Counted from the stretch's first letter, positions 8,301 to 17,510 are shown. The stretch: DNA of 64,000 bases from Pseudomonas sp. Irchel 3E13 (GCF_900187455.1 NZ_FYDX01000001.1:186001-250000); one strand, 5' to 3'. Notes: generated by a model from the sequence alone, not told the origin. A program made the numbers and translations.

Positions 8301-8352
8301 AGCGTTCTCAAGATCGAGCGCCGCCCGGGCGGCGCTCGATCTTGAGAGCGCT
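8301..8352. repeat. 52-bp near-perfect palindrome
   Basis: The inner 40 bp (8307-8346, centred on CCCGGG) is a perfect palindrome, and the outer AGCGTT/AGCGCT arms extend it to 52 bp with one mismatch. It follows the curlin operon terminator and has no T tract of its own. It differs from the GGAGCGAGC REP family found elsewhere in the window. Confidence 0.9.
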
Positions 8353-8500
8353 GAAAAACTGTCGGCATGCACCTGGTCGCCATAACCCGGTCTCACGGCC
8401 GCCGCCAGACCGAACAACATCGTTGCCCATGCCGGCCAATTCGCTGGCAAGCCAGCTACCACAGTGTTCAGCTCACCACTCAAACACCCAAAACAACAAC

Positions 8501-8674
8501 CTATCGCAAACTCGGCCACCCCTGGAACGACGCCACCACACTGACGCAACCCGGCATCTGTCGGCAGGCCTTGACGCTGCGTGGTTCCGGCGGCACCGAA
8601 ACCAGCACCGTCAACACCACGAAAAACAAAATGGACAGCGGAACACTGTAGGCAAGAAGGCTTTTTATTTTCAT
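8501..8674 (-). CDS. Possible small membrane protein
   Basis: 57 residues from the ATG at 8674 with GGAG 10 bases upstream. It has a basic N-terminus (MKIKSLL) and one strong hydrophobic helix at about residues 12-28 (LSILFFVVLTVLVSV), then a hydrophilic tail. It follows the Rieske oxygenase gene by 66 bp on the same strand. The sequence further downstream (8213-8500) has another open frame rich in Ala/Gly/Leu but with no start, so a frameshifted longer gene is possible. I do not recognise it. The rest of the 8262-8740 stretch holds only the palindrome at 8301. Confidence 0.4.
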   Translation of the reverse strand: MKIKSLLAYSVPLSILFFVVLTVLVSVPPEPRSVKACRQMPGCVSVVASFQGWPSLR

Positions 8675-8740
8675 TGTCGGCATTCTCCAAACCCGTGGTT
8701 CGGTCGGGGCCCGCCGGCATGGCGCCGGACCCCGGGTGTC

Positions 8741-9781
8741 TCAACGCTCGTCGACGGTGACGATCTCGCGGCGCGAGGCCATGCTCGCCGGCACTTGGTC
8801 CTCGTCGGTAAAGAACTGCTCGTACCACTCGCGCAACTGATAGACCGGGCCATCGGTCTCGGCCAGCACCGGTTTGTCGATGCGGATCTTGTGCTTCCAG
8901 ATGTCCACGTCCTGGTAGAACGAGGCGCGGTTGCCCATGACGTAGGCCTTGGCCACTTCCTGGTTCTGCTCCTCGGTCCAGCCCGGCACGCGCTGGACCA
9001 TGCAGCCGAAACGCAATTCAAAGCTGTTGGGGCCGACGGGAACGTGGCTGTTGAGCAGGATGGCGTGGATGCGCACGTCGCCGAACATCGAGCTGAGGTG
9101 GGTGAAGTGGGTCGCCGGGCCGTAGTAGGCCGACTCGGCGATCAGGTCGCCCCCCAGACGTTCGGAGTCACCGTGGAAGATCTGGTGGCCGATATGGCCT
9201 TCGAAGATGTTGGAGAAAAACTTGGTCGGAGTGCCGTGCACCGGGCCGAAGTGCTGGGCATCCACCAGGTTGTCGACCAGCTCGCGCGGGTTGGTCTCGA
9301 TCAGCATGGTGTCGATGTTCCAGTCGTGGATCCAGTCCGGGCTGTCCATCACGGCCAGGTGCGGGATGACCACGCCTTCGCTCGGGGCCTTGCCTTCCGG
9401 GTTGTTCCAGATGAACAGCAGGTTGTTTTCCACGCAGGTCAGCCAGGCACGGGTCTTGGCTTTCGGCGGGATGCGCTTGCAGTACGGGATCTCGACGCAC
9501 TTGCCAGCGGTGTCGTATTTCCAGTGGTGGAACGGGCAGACCACGCGGTCGTTCTCGATGGTGCCCTGGGACAGGTCGGCGCCCATGTGCGGGCAATAGG
9601 CATCGAGGATGCTGATGGTGCCTTCGCTGGTAGCAAAGGCCACCAGGCGGGTGCCAAAGATGTTCAGCGTGTGCAGCTTGCCATCGCGGTAGTCGGCCGC
9701 GTTGCCCAGGCAATGCCAGCCGCGGGCGTAGCGGTGAGTGCGCTGGGCATTGTCGAGGGAGATTTCAGCGAGTTTGGTCAT
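8741..9781 (-). CDS. Rieske non-heme iron oxygenase, KshA-like
   Basis: 346 residues. The N-terminal Rieske domain carries C63-x-H65 and C82-x2-H85 for the [2Fe-2S] cluster. The catalytic domain carries the mononuclear iron facial triad D174, H177 and H182 in NLVDAQHFGPVH. The size and motif spacing resemble the oxygenase component of 3-ketosteroid 9-alpha-hydroxylase (KshA) and related terpenoid monooxygenases, which open polycyclic rings using electrons from a separate reductase; no reductase gene is visible here. It lies at the downstream end of a minus-strand cluster with thiolase, MaoC and IpdF-like genes, supporting a role in steroid or terpenoid catabolism. The actual substrate cannot be read from the sequence. 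Confidence 0.85.
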   Translation of the reverse strand: MTKLAEISLDNAQRTHRYARGWHCLGNAADYRDGKLHTLNIFGTRLVAFATSEGTISILDAYCPHMGADLSQGTIENDRVVCPFHHWKYDTAGKCVEIPYCKRIPPKAKTRAWLTCVENNLLFIWNNPEGKAPSEGVVIPHLAVMDSPDWIHDWNIDTMLIETNPRELVDNLVDAQHFGPVHGTPTKFFSNIFEGHIGHQIFHGDSERLGGDLIAESAYYGPATHFTHLSSMFGDVRIHAILLNSHVPVGPNSFELRFGCMVQRVPGWTEEQNQEVAKAYVMGNRASFYQDVDIWKHKIRIDKPVLAETDGPVYQLREWYEQFFTDEDQVPASMASRREIVTVDER

Positions 9782-9917
9782 TTTGTTGTTGTCCTCGGGT
9801 GAAAACCTGGGGGGCGGCTAATACCCCCTTTCTGAATGGGTGAATTCATGACCGCCATGATTGGGCAGATGCGCCAGGGCTTCATCCTCCAATTGGACTA
9901 GGCGGTTTTGCAGCGTT

Positions 9918-9943
9918 CTCATCGCCGGCAAACCGGCGATGAG
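9918..9943 (-). terminator. Stem-loop after DUF1329 gene
   Basis: A perfect 11-bp stem (CTCATCGCCGG / CCGGCGATGAG) with a 4-base loop lies 20 bp past the stop of the DUF1329 gene. There is no clear T tract, so it may be a terminator or an mRNA-stabilising hairpin. Confidence 0.5.
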
Positions 9944-9962
9944 GCCCTTGGAAATCAGGCGA

Positions 9963-11351
9963 TCACTGACCGAAACGCCGCGCCGCCTCCGGTCCGAAAT
10001 CCTTCGGACTGAAGCCCGGCTTGTTCAACTGGTAGCCGTTGCGCTGTTCGTTGATCAGGTTGAACGCCAGGTAGCTGCCGGCATTGAGGTCGTGGTACAG
10101 CCCTACCCCGGCCTGCTGGCCGAAGGACTCGTAGGCGTAGAAGTAGTTGACCATCGAGGTGCGCCACAGCTCGCCACGGTTGTCGTAGTTGTCGGCGAGC
10201 ATCGGGAACCAGGTGTCTTCGTCGATGTACAGCTTGCGTTTGCCGTACAGGTGGCGATAACCGGGCTTGAGGGTGCCTTCCAGTTCCCACACGCGGTGGC
10301 GCTCGTAGCGCATGGCATCGGGGTTGATATGCCCCGGGGTCAGCAGGTCGGCGTATTTGAGTTGCGGCGAATGCAGGCGGTAGGCGTTGTAAGGGATGTA
10401 CATCTCGCGCTTGCCGACGATCTTCCAGTCGTAACGCTGGCCGGAGCCGTTGAACAGGCGCACTTCGTCCACGGTGATCGAGCCGCCGCTCCCCGGGAAC
10501 GACATGTCGAAACCGTAGCCCGGCGACTGGCGCACGCGACGGGTGCCGGGGTCATAGCGCCAGGCCTGGCGTGGCTCGGTCTTGTCGTTCCAGAACTCGG
10601 TGCCGGTGTTGATCTCGCCCTTGTCACGCTGCGGCAGCAGGGTTTCGTTGAGGTAGAACGAGGAGTTGCCGGTGGTGTCGCCGATCTTGCCCGGTTCCAG
10701 CGACGGCGCCAGGTTGCGCGAGTGCACGCGGCCCCAGTTGATGTTGCCGTCCTTGAGCACGTAGGCGTTGTCGGAGATGTATTCCTCGGTCCAGGCGCGC
10801 AGAGTGAAGGTCGAGGCGTTCTTCAGCAGTTCCAGGCCGCTGCGCGGTACCGGGAACGGCGTGCCGCCGGTCTTGCCGACCACGCCTTCGCCGTCGTCCA
10901 CCAATTTTGCGATGGCGGCGTTCTCCTTGGTGGCCTGACACACCGTGTCGCTGGGGCGGAAATCCCGGTGGCTGGGGTAGATCGGCATTTTGAAGGTGGT
11001 CGGGTACAGCTTGAACAGCGCCTTCTGGCCATCAGACAACTGGTCGGCGTACTGCGCCAGGTTGGCCGCGGTGATGACGAACAGCGGCTTCTCGTCCGGG
11101 TACGGGTCGATCGGGTGGTTGCCGGTGCCTTTGAAGTCGACCTGAGGCGGTACGCCCAGCCACTTGCCGGAATACGCTGGAATGCTGCCATCGGCGTTAC
11201 CGCTCTTGTCGGCGCCCAGGCAGGTCAGCTCGGCGCCCAGGCGTGGCACGTCTTCAGGGGCGGCGCTGGCGGGGGCGATGGCGGTGCAGCCAAGCAGGGC
11301 CGCGAAAGTCCACGAAGCCAGGCCACGGGGGGCCAGGTTACTGCCGGTCAT
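9963..11351 (-). CDS. DUF1329 family exported protein
   Basis: 462 residues from the ATG at 11351, which is preceded by AAGGAGA. A signal peptide ends at about residue 30 (PASAAPEDV). The mature protein has DUF1329 hallmarks: an early LGAELTCLGADKSGNADG motif, GKWLG, and a C-terminal WRYDPGTRRVR.SPGYGFD to YERHRVWELEGTLK region typical of this LolA/LppX-like fold. DUF1329 proteins are often encoded with DUF1302, YCF48-like and RND genes in clusters for steroids and other hydrophobic substrates, where an envelope transport role has been proposed. Here a YCF48-like gene and a Rieske oxygenase gene are close by. A GCATCGTC element lies 63 bp upstream of the start. Confidence 0.88.
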   Translation of the reverse strand: MTGSNLAPRGLASWTFAALLGCTAIAPASAAPEDVPRLGAELTCLGADKSGNADGSIPAYSGKWLGVPPQVDFKGTGNHPIDPYPDEKPLFVITAANLAQYADQLSDGQKALFKLYPTTFKMPIYPSHRDFRPSDTVCQATKENAAIAKLVDDGEGVVGKTGGTPFPVPRSGLELLKNASTFTLRAWTEEYISDNAYVLKDGNINWGRVHSRNLAPSLEPGKIGDTTGNSSFYLNETLLPQRDKGEINTGTEFWNDKTEPRQAWRYDPGTRRVRQSPGYGFDMSFPGSGGSITVDEVRLFNGSGQRYDWKIVGKREMYIPYNAYRLHSPQLKYADLLTPGHINPDAMRYERHRVWELEGTLKPGYRHLYGKRKLYIDEDTWFPMLADNYDNRGELWRTSMVNYFYAYESFGQQAGVGLYHDLNAGSYLAFNLINEQRNGYQLNKPGFSPKDFGPEAARRFGQ

Positions 11352-11413
11352 TGTTGTTCTCCTTGGAATACCGATAGCGGGGAGCCCAGTATCGGCAGGC
11401 GCCGGAGGCGGCA

Positions 11414-11422
11414 GCATCGTCC
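11414..11422 (-). promoter_or_regulatory. Shared GCATCGTCC element upstream of DUF1329 gene
   Basis: GCATCGTCC lies 63-71 bp before the DUF1329 start. The same core occurs before the YCF48-like gene (15739) and before the SDR-MaoC-thiolase operon (18352). A binding site for the LuxR-type regulator encoded at 13319-14527 is a plausible but unproven reading. Confidence 0.4.
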
Positions 11423-11501
11423 GTGCGGACTAACGCATTTTGGGAGGTTCGGTGGTGGGGAGCCGCCCCTGTGGTGGGGCAGCCCATTTGGCATTCATCG
11501 C

Positions 11502-13121
11502 TCAAAAGCTGCCGGTGCTGCTGGCGCCTTCCCCAACCTTCAGCACATTGTTGTTACCCGGTTGCCAACGCGGCTCGCTGTTGGCGTCGGCCTCCCGGCG
11601 CACGATGCACTTCCATTCCAGCGTCTGTTGATCCGGTACACGGACTACCCCCTTCCAGCTCGGGTATGCACTTGTGTCCGTCAGGCGAATGGCATGCGCA
11701 GGCTTCCACTCACCCAGTTCCGCACTACTGCCCACTACGTAGACGCTTTCCCCTGGTTGAGTGATGCTTTGATTGCAGGTAAAGGTGACCTCAACGGAAG
11801 CCTGGGACTGCGCAGACCGCCACACCCGGATCTGACCGTTGTCGGCATCGAGCACTGAGGTGAATCCAGCACCGGCAGTGCTGAGGTTTGACCCCAGTGC
11901 GATCAGCAGCGTGCCTTTGCCTCCGGTGGTCCGTGCGACCAACCCGGAGTAGTTGCCCAGAAACGAAATAGCCGAGTCGGCTTTGACACCGGCGTCGCGA
12001 CGAATCCTGATCAACTTGCGAATCAGCTCGCCCCGTGGCCAGTCGTACATGTCTGGCCAGTACACGGTCGGTGTGCCGGGGCTGGTCAGGATGTACGCAT
12101 ACGCTTGATTGCGGCGCTCTTCAGGCAGAGCCCAATGGTGCTGCCCGCCATTGGGCCCTGGCGAATAGCCCGTGTCGTGGTTGTCGACGAACGTGACGGC
12201 TACCTCCCTCCAGCGTGGGTCAGGATTGCCGTTGAGCCCATGGCGCCAGTCGGCGATTGCGCCATTTTGCATGCGCTCCTTCAAGGCAAAGTCGAACACC
12301 GTGCAATGGGCGCGATCCGACCAGTCCTTCAAGGCATCCTGCCAACTGGCCTTGCTACGCCAGTCATCGCTGGCGTATTCGTTCGGTGCCTTCCACAGCT
12401 CGCCCACGCAGAAGCCTTGGGTGCCGAACCCTTGCATCCAGCTGTCGACACGCTCGGCCGCGTAGCCTTTGACAAAGTCAAAGCGAAGCCCCTGCGCACC
12501 GTAGTGATCCCGCAGGTTGGCGAACTCATCCTTGAACATCTCGAACACACGCGGATTGGCGGTATTGAGGTCGGCGTCTCCCGTCATGAACCCCTCGCCG
12601 TCATCACATTTGCTGACGGGCTGGCAATCGTCGCGCCAGAAATTCTGCCCTTTGGGTAGCTGAACTTCCTGGCCCGGAAAATTGCCGTTCATGTGATTGG
12701 GAACCACGTCATAGATCGGCTTGACGTGGACCTTGTTCAACGCCGCGGCGGCTTGCTTGAGCTGGTCATCACTGCCGTATTGACTGTTTTTGTTGAAGTC
12801 TTGCCAGAAGTACCCTTCGCCGCCGCCCGAGGTACCCGACGCGGCATCAGCCCACTTGGAGCCATCTCGCCAGGGCGGTGGCATCCAGATCGCGGTGAAG
12901 CCATCCTGCGCGATGGTTGCAGCCTTGGCCGCCAGGATCGTGTACCAGCTTTCGCCCGAAACACGGCTGGAGTTCCAGTGAAACCCCTGCAGGATGATTT
13001 CATCACCACCGTCGTTACGTACTGAGCCGACGGTATTGCCTTGAAGGTCCTCTCTTGCCAGTGCAGCGTTGTGAGTACCCAGCAAAGACATAAGCAACAA
13101 CGAGCAAATCGCAGCCTTCAT
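11502..13121 (-). CDS. Maltotetraose-forming alpha-amylase (glucan 1,4-alpha-maltotetraohydrolase)
   Basis: 539 residues with a signal peptide ending at about residue 22 and GGGAGG before the ATG. The GH13 barrel holds the three catalytic acids: D215 in RFDFVKGYA, E241 in CVGELWKAP and D316 in FVDNHDTG. Stretches such as GGDEIILQGFHWN, DVVPNHMN, CVGELWK and NGGQHHWALP match the secreted G4-forming amylases of P. stutzeri and P. saccharophila closely. A C-terminal starch-binding CBM20 domain spans about residues 435-535. It would release maltotetraose from extracellular starch. It interrupts the steroid-like catabolic cluster and reads visibly lower in G+C than its neighbours, suggesting separate acquisition. 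Confidence 0.92.
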   Translation of the reverse strand: MKAAICSLLLMSLLGTHNAALAREDLQGNTVGSVRNDGGDEIILQGFHWNSSRVSGESWYTILAAKAATIAQDGFTAIWMPPPWRDGSKWADAASGTSGGGEGYFWQDFNKNSQYGSDDQLKQAAAALNKVHVKPIYDVVPNHMNGNFPGQEVQLPKGQNFWRDDCQPVSKCDDGEGFMTGDADLNTANPRVFEMFKDEFANLRDHYGAQGLRFDFVKGYAAERVDSWMQGFGTQGFCVGELWKAPNEYASDDWRSKASWQDALKDWSDRAHCTVFDFALKERMQNGAIADWRHGLNGNPDPRWREVAVTFVDNHDTGYSPGPNGGQHHWALPEERRNQAYAYILTSPGTPTVYWPDMYDWPRGELIRKLIRIRRDAGVKADSAISFLGNYSGLVARTTGGKGTLLIALGSNLSTAGAGFTSVLDADNGQIRVWRSAQSQASVEVTFTCNQSITQPGESVYVVGSSAELGEWKPAHAIRLTDTSAYPSWKGVVRVPDQQTLEWKCIVRREADANSEPRWQPGNNNVLKVGEGASSTGSF

Positions 13122-13251
13122 GGTGGCCTCCCAGGTGCCATGGCCTTAACCAGACAAAACCAGACAGCGCGCCAATGGACGCTGTCCGCTGGTAGACGAA
13201 ATCAATATGGGAGATATCCAGACACTCAACTACTGGCAAAAATGATAGTTC

Positions 13252-13274
13252 TCAGCGGTATTGGTTACCGCTGA
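13252..13274. repeat. Perfect inverted repeat between amylase and LuxR genes
   Basis: TCAGCGGTA and TTACCGCTGA arms around a TTGG loop, followed on the plus strand by TTTTTT at 13280-13285. It looks like a terminator, but pointing against both flanking genes, which are on the minus strand. Confidence 0.5.
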
Positions 13275-13318
13275 TCTGCTTTTTTCAGGCGATCACCTGA
13301 AATCCGCAACAACACCCC

Positions 13319-14527
13319 TCACACCGCGCTAGCCGGCAACGGCAGCGTCCCCGGCTGCCCAAGGGCAACCACGCTGTTGAGCATGATCCGCACCAGTTCG
13401 GTCTGCCGTCGCACACCGGTCTTGGAGAAGATCGACCGCAAATGCGCCCGGGCAGTATTGCGACGGATATTGAGCAACTCCGACGCTTCTTCCAGCGACA
13501 GACCATTGGCCAGCTCCAGCGCCAGTGCCGTTTCCGCCGGGGTCAGGTGATAGAGCTGCGAGGTCACCACCGTGCTGACCAGGGATTTGCCCACCGCATC
13601 GCGCACATAGACCATCACCGTCGGCTTGCCCTTGCCCTCCAGCAATTCCTGCGACGGAATCAACTCCACCACCACGCCCAGGTTGACCTGCCCGGACGGC
13701 CGCGACACCGACATGGCCTCCGCGCCCTGGCGGTCGCCCTCCCCTTGTTTGGCGCGGGTGAAGGCATTGCGCACGAGTCGGCTGAGTTCCCGATTGTCGC
13801 TCGGGTAAGTCGCTTCCAGCCGGCCGCCCACCAGTTTGAGTCCGTCATTGCTGTCGAGGATTTCCCGCGCCACCGGGTTGAGTTGCAGCACGCTGCCGCT
13901 TTCGTCGAGCACGATGGTGGCGACTGCCAGGCGGCTGATGGTCTGGCAATACAGGCTGCCCAGCGACTCGCTGCGGTCCAGCAGCGAATGCATGTGCAGG
14001 GCCCGGCGCAGGTGCGGGATGAGCATCGCGCACATGGCCCGCTCGGTGTCGCCGAAGCGCGCCTGCTCGCGGGTGCGGTTGATGCGCAGGCGCAGGATGC
14101 CGCCGTCCGGCATGCTGATATCGACGCCGAGCATCTGGTGGCAACCGTAGGGTTCGCAGTACAGCAGGTAGAACGACGAACCCAGCCATTCGGCTTCGGT
14201 CATCAGGTCGTCGATGGTGAACACCTGGTCGGAGGGCAATCGGTCGAACAGGGTCGATTTGGCGTAGTAGGCGTAGTGGTTGACGCCGCCCTCGCCCAGC
14301 TCGATGTCGCCGGCGACCATCATCGGCGACAGGAACGGTTCGTCCGCCACCCGCAGGATCAGGGTGACGAAATTGGCCTGGAACAAGGCGCGGACCTGTT
14401 GCAGCGACTCGGTCATGCAACGGGTGTCCATCGCCGCGTCGTACATGTTGCCGATCAGCCGCTCGTACTCGGCCAGCTCCAGTCCCATTGTTTCCAGGAC
14501 ACGGGCGTTGGGCATCACGGTTTGCAT
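13319..14527 (-). CDS. LuxR-type transcriptional regulator
   Basis: 402 residues from the ATG at 14527 with a GGGGGA ribosome site; an upstream ATG at 14569 is possible but less well placed. The C-terminal 65 residues form a LuxR/GerE helix-turn-helix (LTPAETALALELANGLSLEE, then an RAHLRSIFSKTGVRRQTELV recognition region). The N-terminal three quarters contain no receiver aspartate pattern and look like a PAS/GAF-type sensing region (residues about 215-330, with TIVLDESGSVLQLNP). It sits within the catabolic cluster, so it probably activates those genes in response to a substrate. The repeated GCATCGTC motifs are candidate sites. Confidence 0.87.
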   Translation of the reverse strand: MQTVMPNARVLETMGLELAEYERLIGNMYDAAMDTRCMTESLQQVRALFQANFVTLILRVADEPFLSPMMVAGDIELGEGGVNHYAYYAKSTLFDRLPSDQVFTIDDLMTEAEWLGSSFYLLYCEPYGCHQMLGVDISMPDGGILRLRINRTREQARFGDTERAMCAMLIPHLRRALHMHSLLDRSESLGSLYCQTISRLAVATIVLDESGSVLQLNPVAREILDSNDGLKLVGGRLEATYPSDNRELSRLVRNAFTRAKQGEGDRQGAEAMSVSRPSGQVNLGVVVELIPSQELLEGKGKPTVMVYVRDAVGKSLVSTVVTSQLYHLTPAETALALELANGLSLEEASELLNIRRNTARAHLRSIFSKTGVRRQTELVRIMLNSVVALGQPGTLPLPASAV

Positions 14528-14663
14528 GGTCAATCCCCCACGGGCCCGGCCCCCCGGAGCCCGCAACATTGTTTTTATTGTGGTGGAGCATCCGGGCGAG
14601 GTCGCCCGGCAGCACGCCGGCCCTGGCGCACGGGAAACGCCAGGCGGTTCATCAACAATCGTC

Positions 14664-15638
14664 TTACTTCACGGCGGCCAGCGCGCTGTCGCCACTGCCC
14701 TGGAACACGCCGCGCTCGCCGGCCACCAACAGGTGGCGGGCATTGAGCACCAGCGCCGAGGTCAGGGTGCCCAGGCCCATGCGCTGCGAGCTGTCGAGCA
14801 GAGTGCCTTTGGCATCCAGGCGGATCAAGCGACTGCCGGCACCCACCAGCACCAGGCCCTGATTGTCGGGTAACAGCGCGTGGCCGTAGATCGGTTGGGT
14901 GCTGCCGACATCGACCGGCTTCCAGCTCTCGCCGAAGTCGGTGCTGAGAAACACGTTGCCGCGCATGCCATACGCCAGCCAGCGCTCGGCGGACAAGCGC
15001 ACCACGCCAAACAGCGAGCCGCTGTAGAACGGCGTCAGGCTCTGCCAATGCTGGCCGGCATCGCTGGAACGCAGCACCAGGCCCTGTTCGCCGACGAGCA
15101 TCTGCCGGCCATCGGCACCGCCGTCCAGGCCGTTGAAATGCGCGCCGTCGCCGGGCATTTCGCGCGCGCTCCAGTGCTGGCCGGCGTCGCTGGACTCCAG
15201 GTATTTGCCGTAGCTGCCGTAGGCCACCACGTGTTGGCCGTCGCTGCTCCAGACACCCAGCAGCGGCTCGCCCAGTTCGGCGTCGTAGTGCATTTCCTGC
15301 CATTGCTGGCCGCCGTCGGTGGAACGCAGGATCCAGCCGTCGTGACCGACCGCAATCAGCAGGCCGGGAGCCAGGGCGGTGACCGCGGTCAGCGTCGCTT
15401 CGCGCTCGCCGCCGACCTGGCGGGTCTGCCAGGACCGTCCGCCGTCGTCGCTGGTGAGGATCGTGCCGCGTTCGCCGACGCCCAGCAGTTGCGGGCCGTC
15501 GGCCACCAAGGCGTTGACCTGGACGCGGTCGGCGTTGATCTGCGAGACCGCCAGCGGCGCCGGCTGGCGAGGAGAGAAGGCCAACGCGACGGCGGCGATG
15601 ACGATGGCGCTCATGGCGTATCCGATCAGATTGCGCAT
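14664..15638 (-). CDS. YCF48/BNR-repeat exported or membrane-anchored protein
   Basis: 324 residues from the ATG at 15638 with GGAG 7 bases upstream. An N-terminal hydrophobic segment (GYAMSAIVIAAVALAF) acts as a signal peptide or anchor. The remainder is a beta-propeller of Asp-box/YCF48-like repeats with the recurring form S.DGG..W or S.DAG.HW (TSDDGGRSW, RSTDGGQQW, ESSDAGQHW, RSSDAGQHW, STDFGESW). Such proteins are frequent companions of DUF1329/DUF1302 and MMPL-type RND genes in hydrophobic-substrate clusters, where they are thought to act in the envelope. No RND gene lies in the window. A GGCATCGTCC element lies 101 bp upstream. Confidence 0.85.
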   Translation of the reverse strand: MRNLIGYAMSAIVIAAVALAFSPRQPAPLAVSQINADRVQVNALVADGPQLLGVGERGTILTSDDGGRSWQTRQVGGEREATLTAVTALAPGLLIAVGHDGWILRSTDGGQQWQEMHYDAELGEPLLGVWSSDGQHVVAYGSYGKYLESSDAGQHWSAREMPGDGAHFNGLDGGADGRQMLVGEQGLVLRSSDAGQHWQSLTPFYSGSLFGVVRLSAERWLAYGMRGNVFLSTDFGESWKPVDVGSTQPIYGHALLPDNQGLVLVGAGSRLIRLDAKGTLLDSSQRMGLGTLTSALVLNARHLLVAGERGVFQGSGDSALAAVK

Positions 15639-15738
15639 GACGGACTCCATGACGACAGGTGCGGGCACGGTGCAGGCTTCATCGGGTGATCCTCTGGTTT
15701 TTTCTTGTCAGCGGATCATCTGACCGGGTGGTCGCGGA

Positions 15739-15763
15739 GGCATCGTCCAAATGGGGTAGCTGG
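15739..15763 (-). promoter_or_regulatory. Shared GGCATCGTC element upstream of YCF48-like gene
   Basis: GGCATCGTCCAAATGGGGTA here closely matches GGCATCGTCAAAACGGGGTA upstream of the SDR operon at 18352. Seventeen of these twenty positions are identical, in the same orientation relative to the downstream gene. Confidence 0.55.
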
Positions 15764-15773
15764 TTGTTCCAAG

Positions 15774-15807
15774 GGCCGTCATCGCTGGCTCGCCAGCGAG
15801 GACGGCC
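15774..15807 (-). terminator. Stem-loop after thiolase gene
   Basis: GGCCGTC-A-TCGCTGGC pairs with GCCAGCGA-G-GACGGCC apart from one A/G mismatch, 9 bp beyond the thiolase stop. No T tract is evident on the transcribed strand. Confidence 0.5.
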
Positions 15808-15815
15808 GGTAAAGA

Positions 15816-17024
15816 TCAAGGAAGCTCGAACAACCCCGCCGCCCCCATCCCGCCACCAATGCACATGGCGACCACCACATACCGCACGCCACGCCGCCGC
15901 CCTTCCAGCAGCGCATGCCCGACCATCCGCGCCCCGGACATACCGAACGGATGGCCAATGGCGATCGCGCCGCCGTTGACGTTCAGCCGCTCCGGCGGGA
16001 TCTCCAGGGCATCCCGGCAATGCAGGACCTGGCAGGCAAACGCTTCGTTGATTTCCCACAGGCCGATGTCCGCGACATTCAAGCCAAAGCGCTTGAGCAG
16101 TTTGGGGATCGCCACCACCGGGCCGATGCCCATTTCTTCCGGCGCGCAGCCGCCCACGGCGATCCCGCGGTAGATGCCCAGCGGTGTCAGCCCGCGACGC
16201 TTGGCCTCGGCGCTGCTCATCAGCAGGCTGGCGGCGGCGCCGTCGGAGAACTGCGAGGCGTTGCCGGCGGTGATGAACTCGCCCTGCCCGATCCATTTGC
16301 CGTCCTTCCACACCGGCTTGAGCGCGGCGAGGTCGTCCAGGGTGGTGGCGGGCCGGTTGCACTCGTCGCGTTCGACGATCACCCGCTCGTGGCCGGCAGG
16401 CTGGCCTTCTTTGTCGAACAGCAGGCGGTCGGCGGCGAGCGGCACGATTTCGTCATCGAACAGCCCGGACCGTTGCGCTGCCGCGGTGCGTTGCTGGCTT
16501 TGCAGGCTGTAATCGTCCTGGGCGGCGCGGCTGATGCCGTAGCGGCGCGAGACGATTTCGGCGGTTTCCAGCATCGGGATGTAGGCGGACGGCATCACCT
16601 CCAGCACCGCCTGGGACTGGGCGCGGTAGGTGTTCTTGTGTTTGGTCTGGGTCAGCGACAGCGATTCCACACCGCCGCCGATGGCGATGTTCATTTCTCC
16701 GGCCATGATGCCCTTGGCCGCCACGCCGATGCTCATCAGGCCGGACGCGCACATGCGGTCCAGGGCCATGCCCGGCACGCTGTCCGGCAGGCCGCCGGTG
16801 TAGGCGCACAAGCGGCCGATGTTGTAGGCCTGGGTGCCCTGCTGCACCGCCGCGCCCATGATTACGTCTTCCACCGCGTCGGCTTCGATGCCGGCGCGCT
16901 CCACTACCGCCCGCACCACATGGCCGCCCAGCACCGGGGCCTCGGTGTCGTTGAAGGATCCACGGAAGGATTTCGCCAGGGCGGTACGCGCCGTGGCAAC
17001 GATTACGACTTCATTCAGGCTCAT
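15816..17024 (-). CDS. Acetyl-CoA acetyltransferase (thiolase), FadA6-like
   Basis: 402 residues. Thiolase active-site residues are present: nucleophilic Cys92 in [10 protein letters not shown], His in [17 protein letters not shown], and the C-terminal Cys in MCIGGGMG. It would cleave a 3-ketoacyl-CoA with free CoA. It is the third gene of an SDR-MaoC-thiolase operon, starting 11 bp after MaoC. Because the SDR resembles actinobacterial IpdF, the obvious parallel is the HIP (methylhexahydroindanedione propionate) branch of steroid degradation, where the thiolase FadA6 acts on ring-opened intermediates. The specific substrate is inferred from context. Confidence 0.88.
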   Translation of the reverse strand: MSLNEVVIVATARTALAKSFRGSFNDTEAPVLGGHVVRAVVERAGIEADAVEDVIMGAAVQQGTQAYNIGRLCAYTGGLPDSVPGMALDRMCASGLMSIGVAAKGIMAGEMNIAIGGGVESLSLTQTKHKNTYRAQSQAVLEVMPSAYIPMLETAEIVSRRYGISRAAQDDYSLQSQQRTAAAQRSGLFDDEIVPLAADRLLFDKEGQPAGHERVIVERDECNRPATTLDDLAALKPVWKDGKWIGQGEFITAGNASQFSDGAAASLLMSSAEAKRRGLTPLGIYRGIAVGGCAPEEMGIGPVVAIPKLLKRFGLNVADIGLWEINEAFACQVLHCRDALEIPPERLNVNGGAIAIGHPFGMSGARMVGHALLEGRRRGVRYVVVAMCIGGGMGAAGLFELP

Positions 17025-17035
17025 GACGGGCTCTC

Positions 17036-17500
17036 TCAAACAGGATTGAAGGTGTAGCGGCTGATGGTGTCGACCACGCAGCCCGGGCGGCTTTCGCCCT
17101 CGATTTCGACGCTGACGCGGACCACCGCCTGCACCGCCTCGCCCAACGACTCGACGCGCAGGATCAGGCCATGCCCGCGCACGCGCGCGCCGACCCGCAC
17201 CGGGGCCGGGAAGCGCACGCGGTCGGAGCCGTAGTTGACGCCCATGGCCATGTTTTCCAGGGTCATCAGTTGCGGCAGGAACAGATTGGCCAGCGACTGG
17301 GTCAGGTAGCCGTGGGCGATGCACACGCCGAACGGCCCGCTGGCGGCGCGCTCGGGATCGACGTGAATCCACTGGTGATCGCCGGTGGCTTCGGCGAACA
17401 GGTCGATGCGCGCCTGGTCGATCGTCAGCCACTCGGTGCGGCCCAGGTCCAGGCCCTCGGCATCGAGCAGCGCCCGGGCGCTGCTGAAGGTTTGGCTCAT
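17036..17500 (-). CDS. MaoC-family enoyl-CoA hydratase/dehydratase
   Basis: 154 residues forming a single hot-dog domain. The hydratase 2 motif with catalytic Asp and His is clear ([15 protein letters not shown], followed by [13 protein letters not shown]). The family adds water across a trans-2-enoyl-CoA double bond in the (R)-specific sense. It lies between the SDR (10 bp after its stop) and the thiolase (11 bp before its start), a compact beta-oxidation-like operon. Length is normal for single-domain MaoC proteins. Confidence 0.88.
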   Translation of the reverse strand: MSQTFSSARALLDAEGLDLGRTEWLTIDQARIDLFAEATGDHQWIHVDPERAASGPFGVCIAHGYLTQSLANLFLPQLMTLENMAMGVNYGSDRVRFPAPVRVGARVRGHGLILRVESLGEAVQAVVRVSVEIEGESRPGCVVDTISRYTFNPV

Positions 17501-17510
17501 GGCGGACTCC

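Noticed and set aside
8193..8828. A 211-codon minus-strand frame behind the curlin operon
   Set aside because: It runs through the terminator, the palindrome and into the Rieske gene; no credible start.
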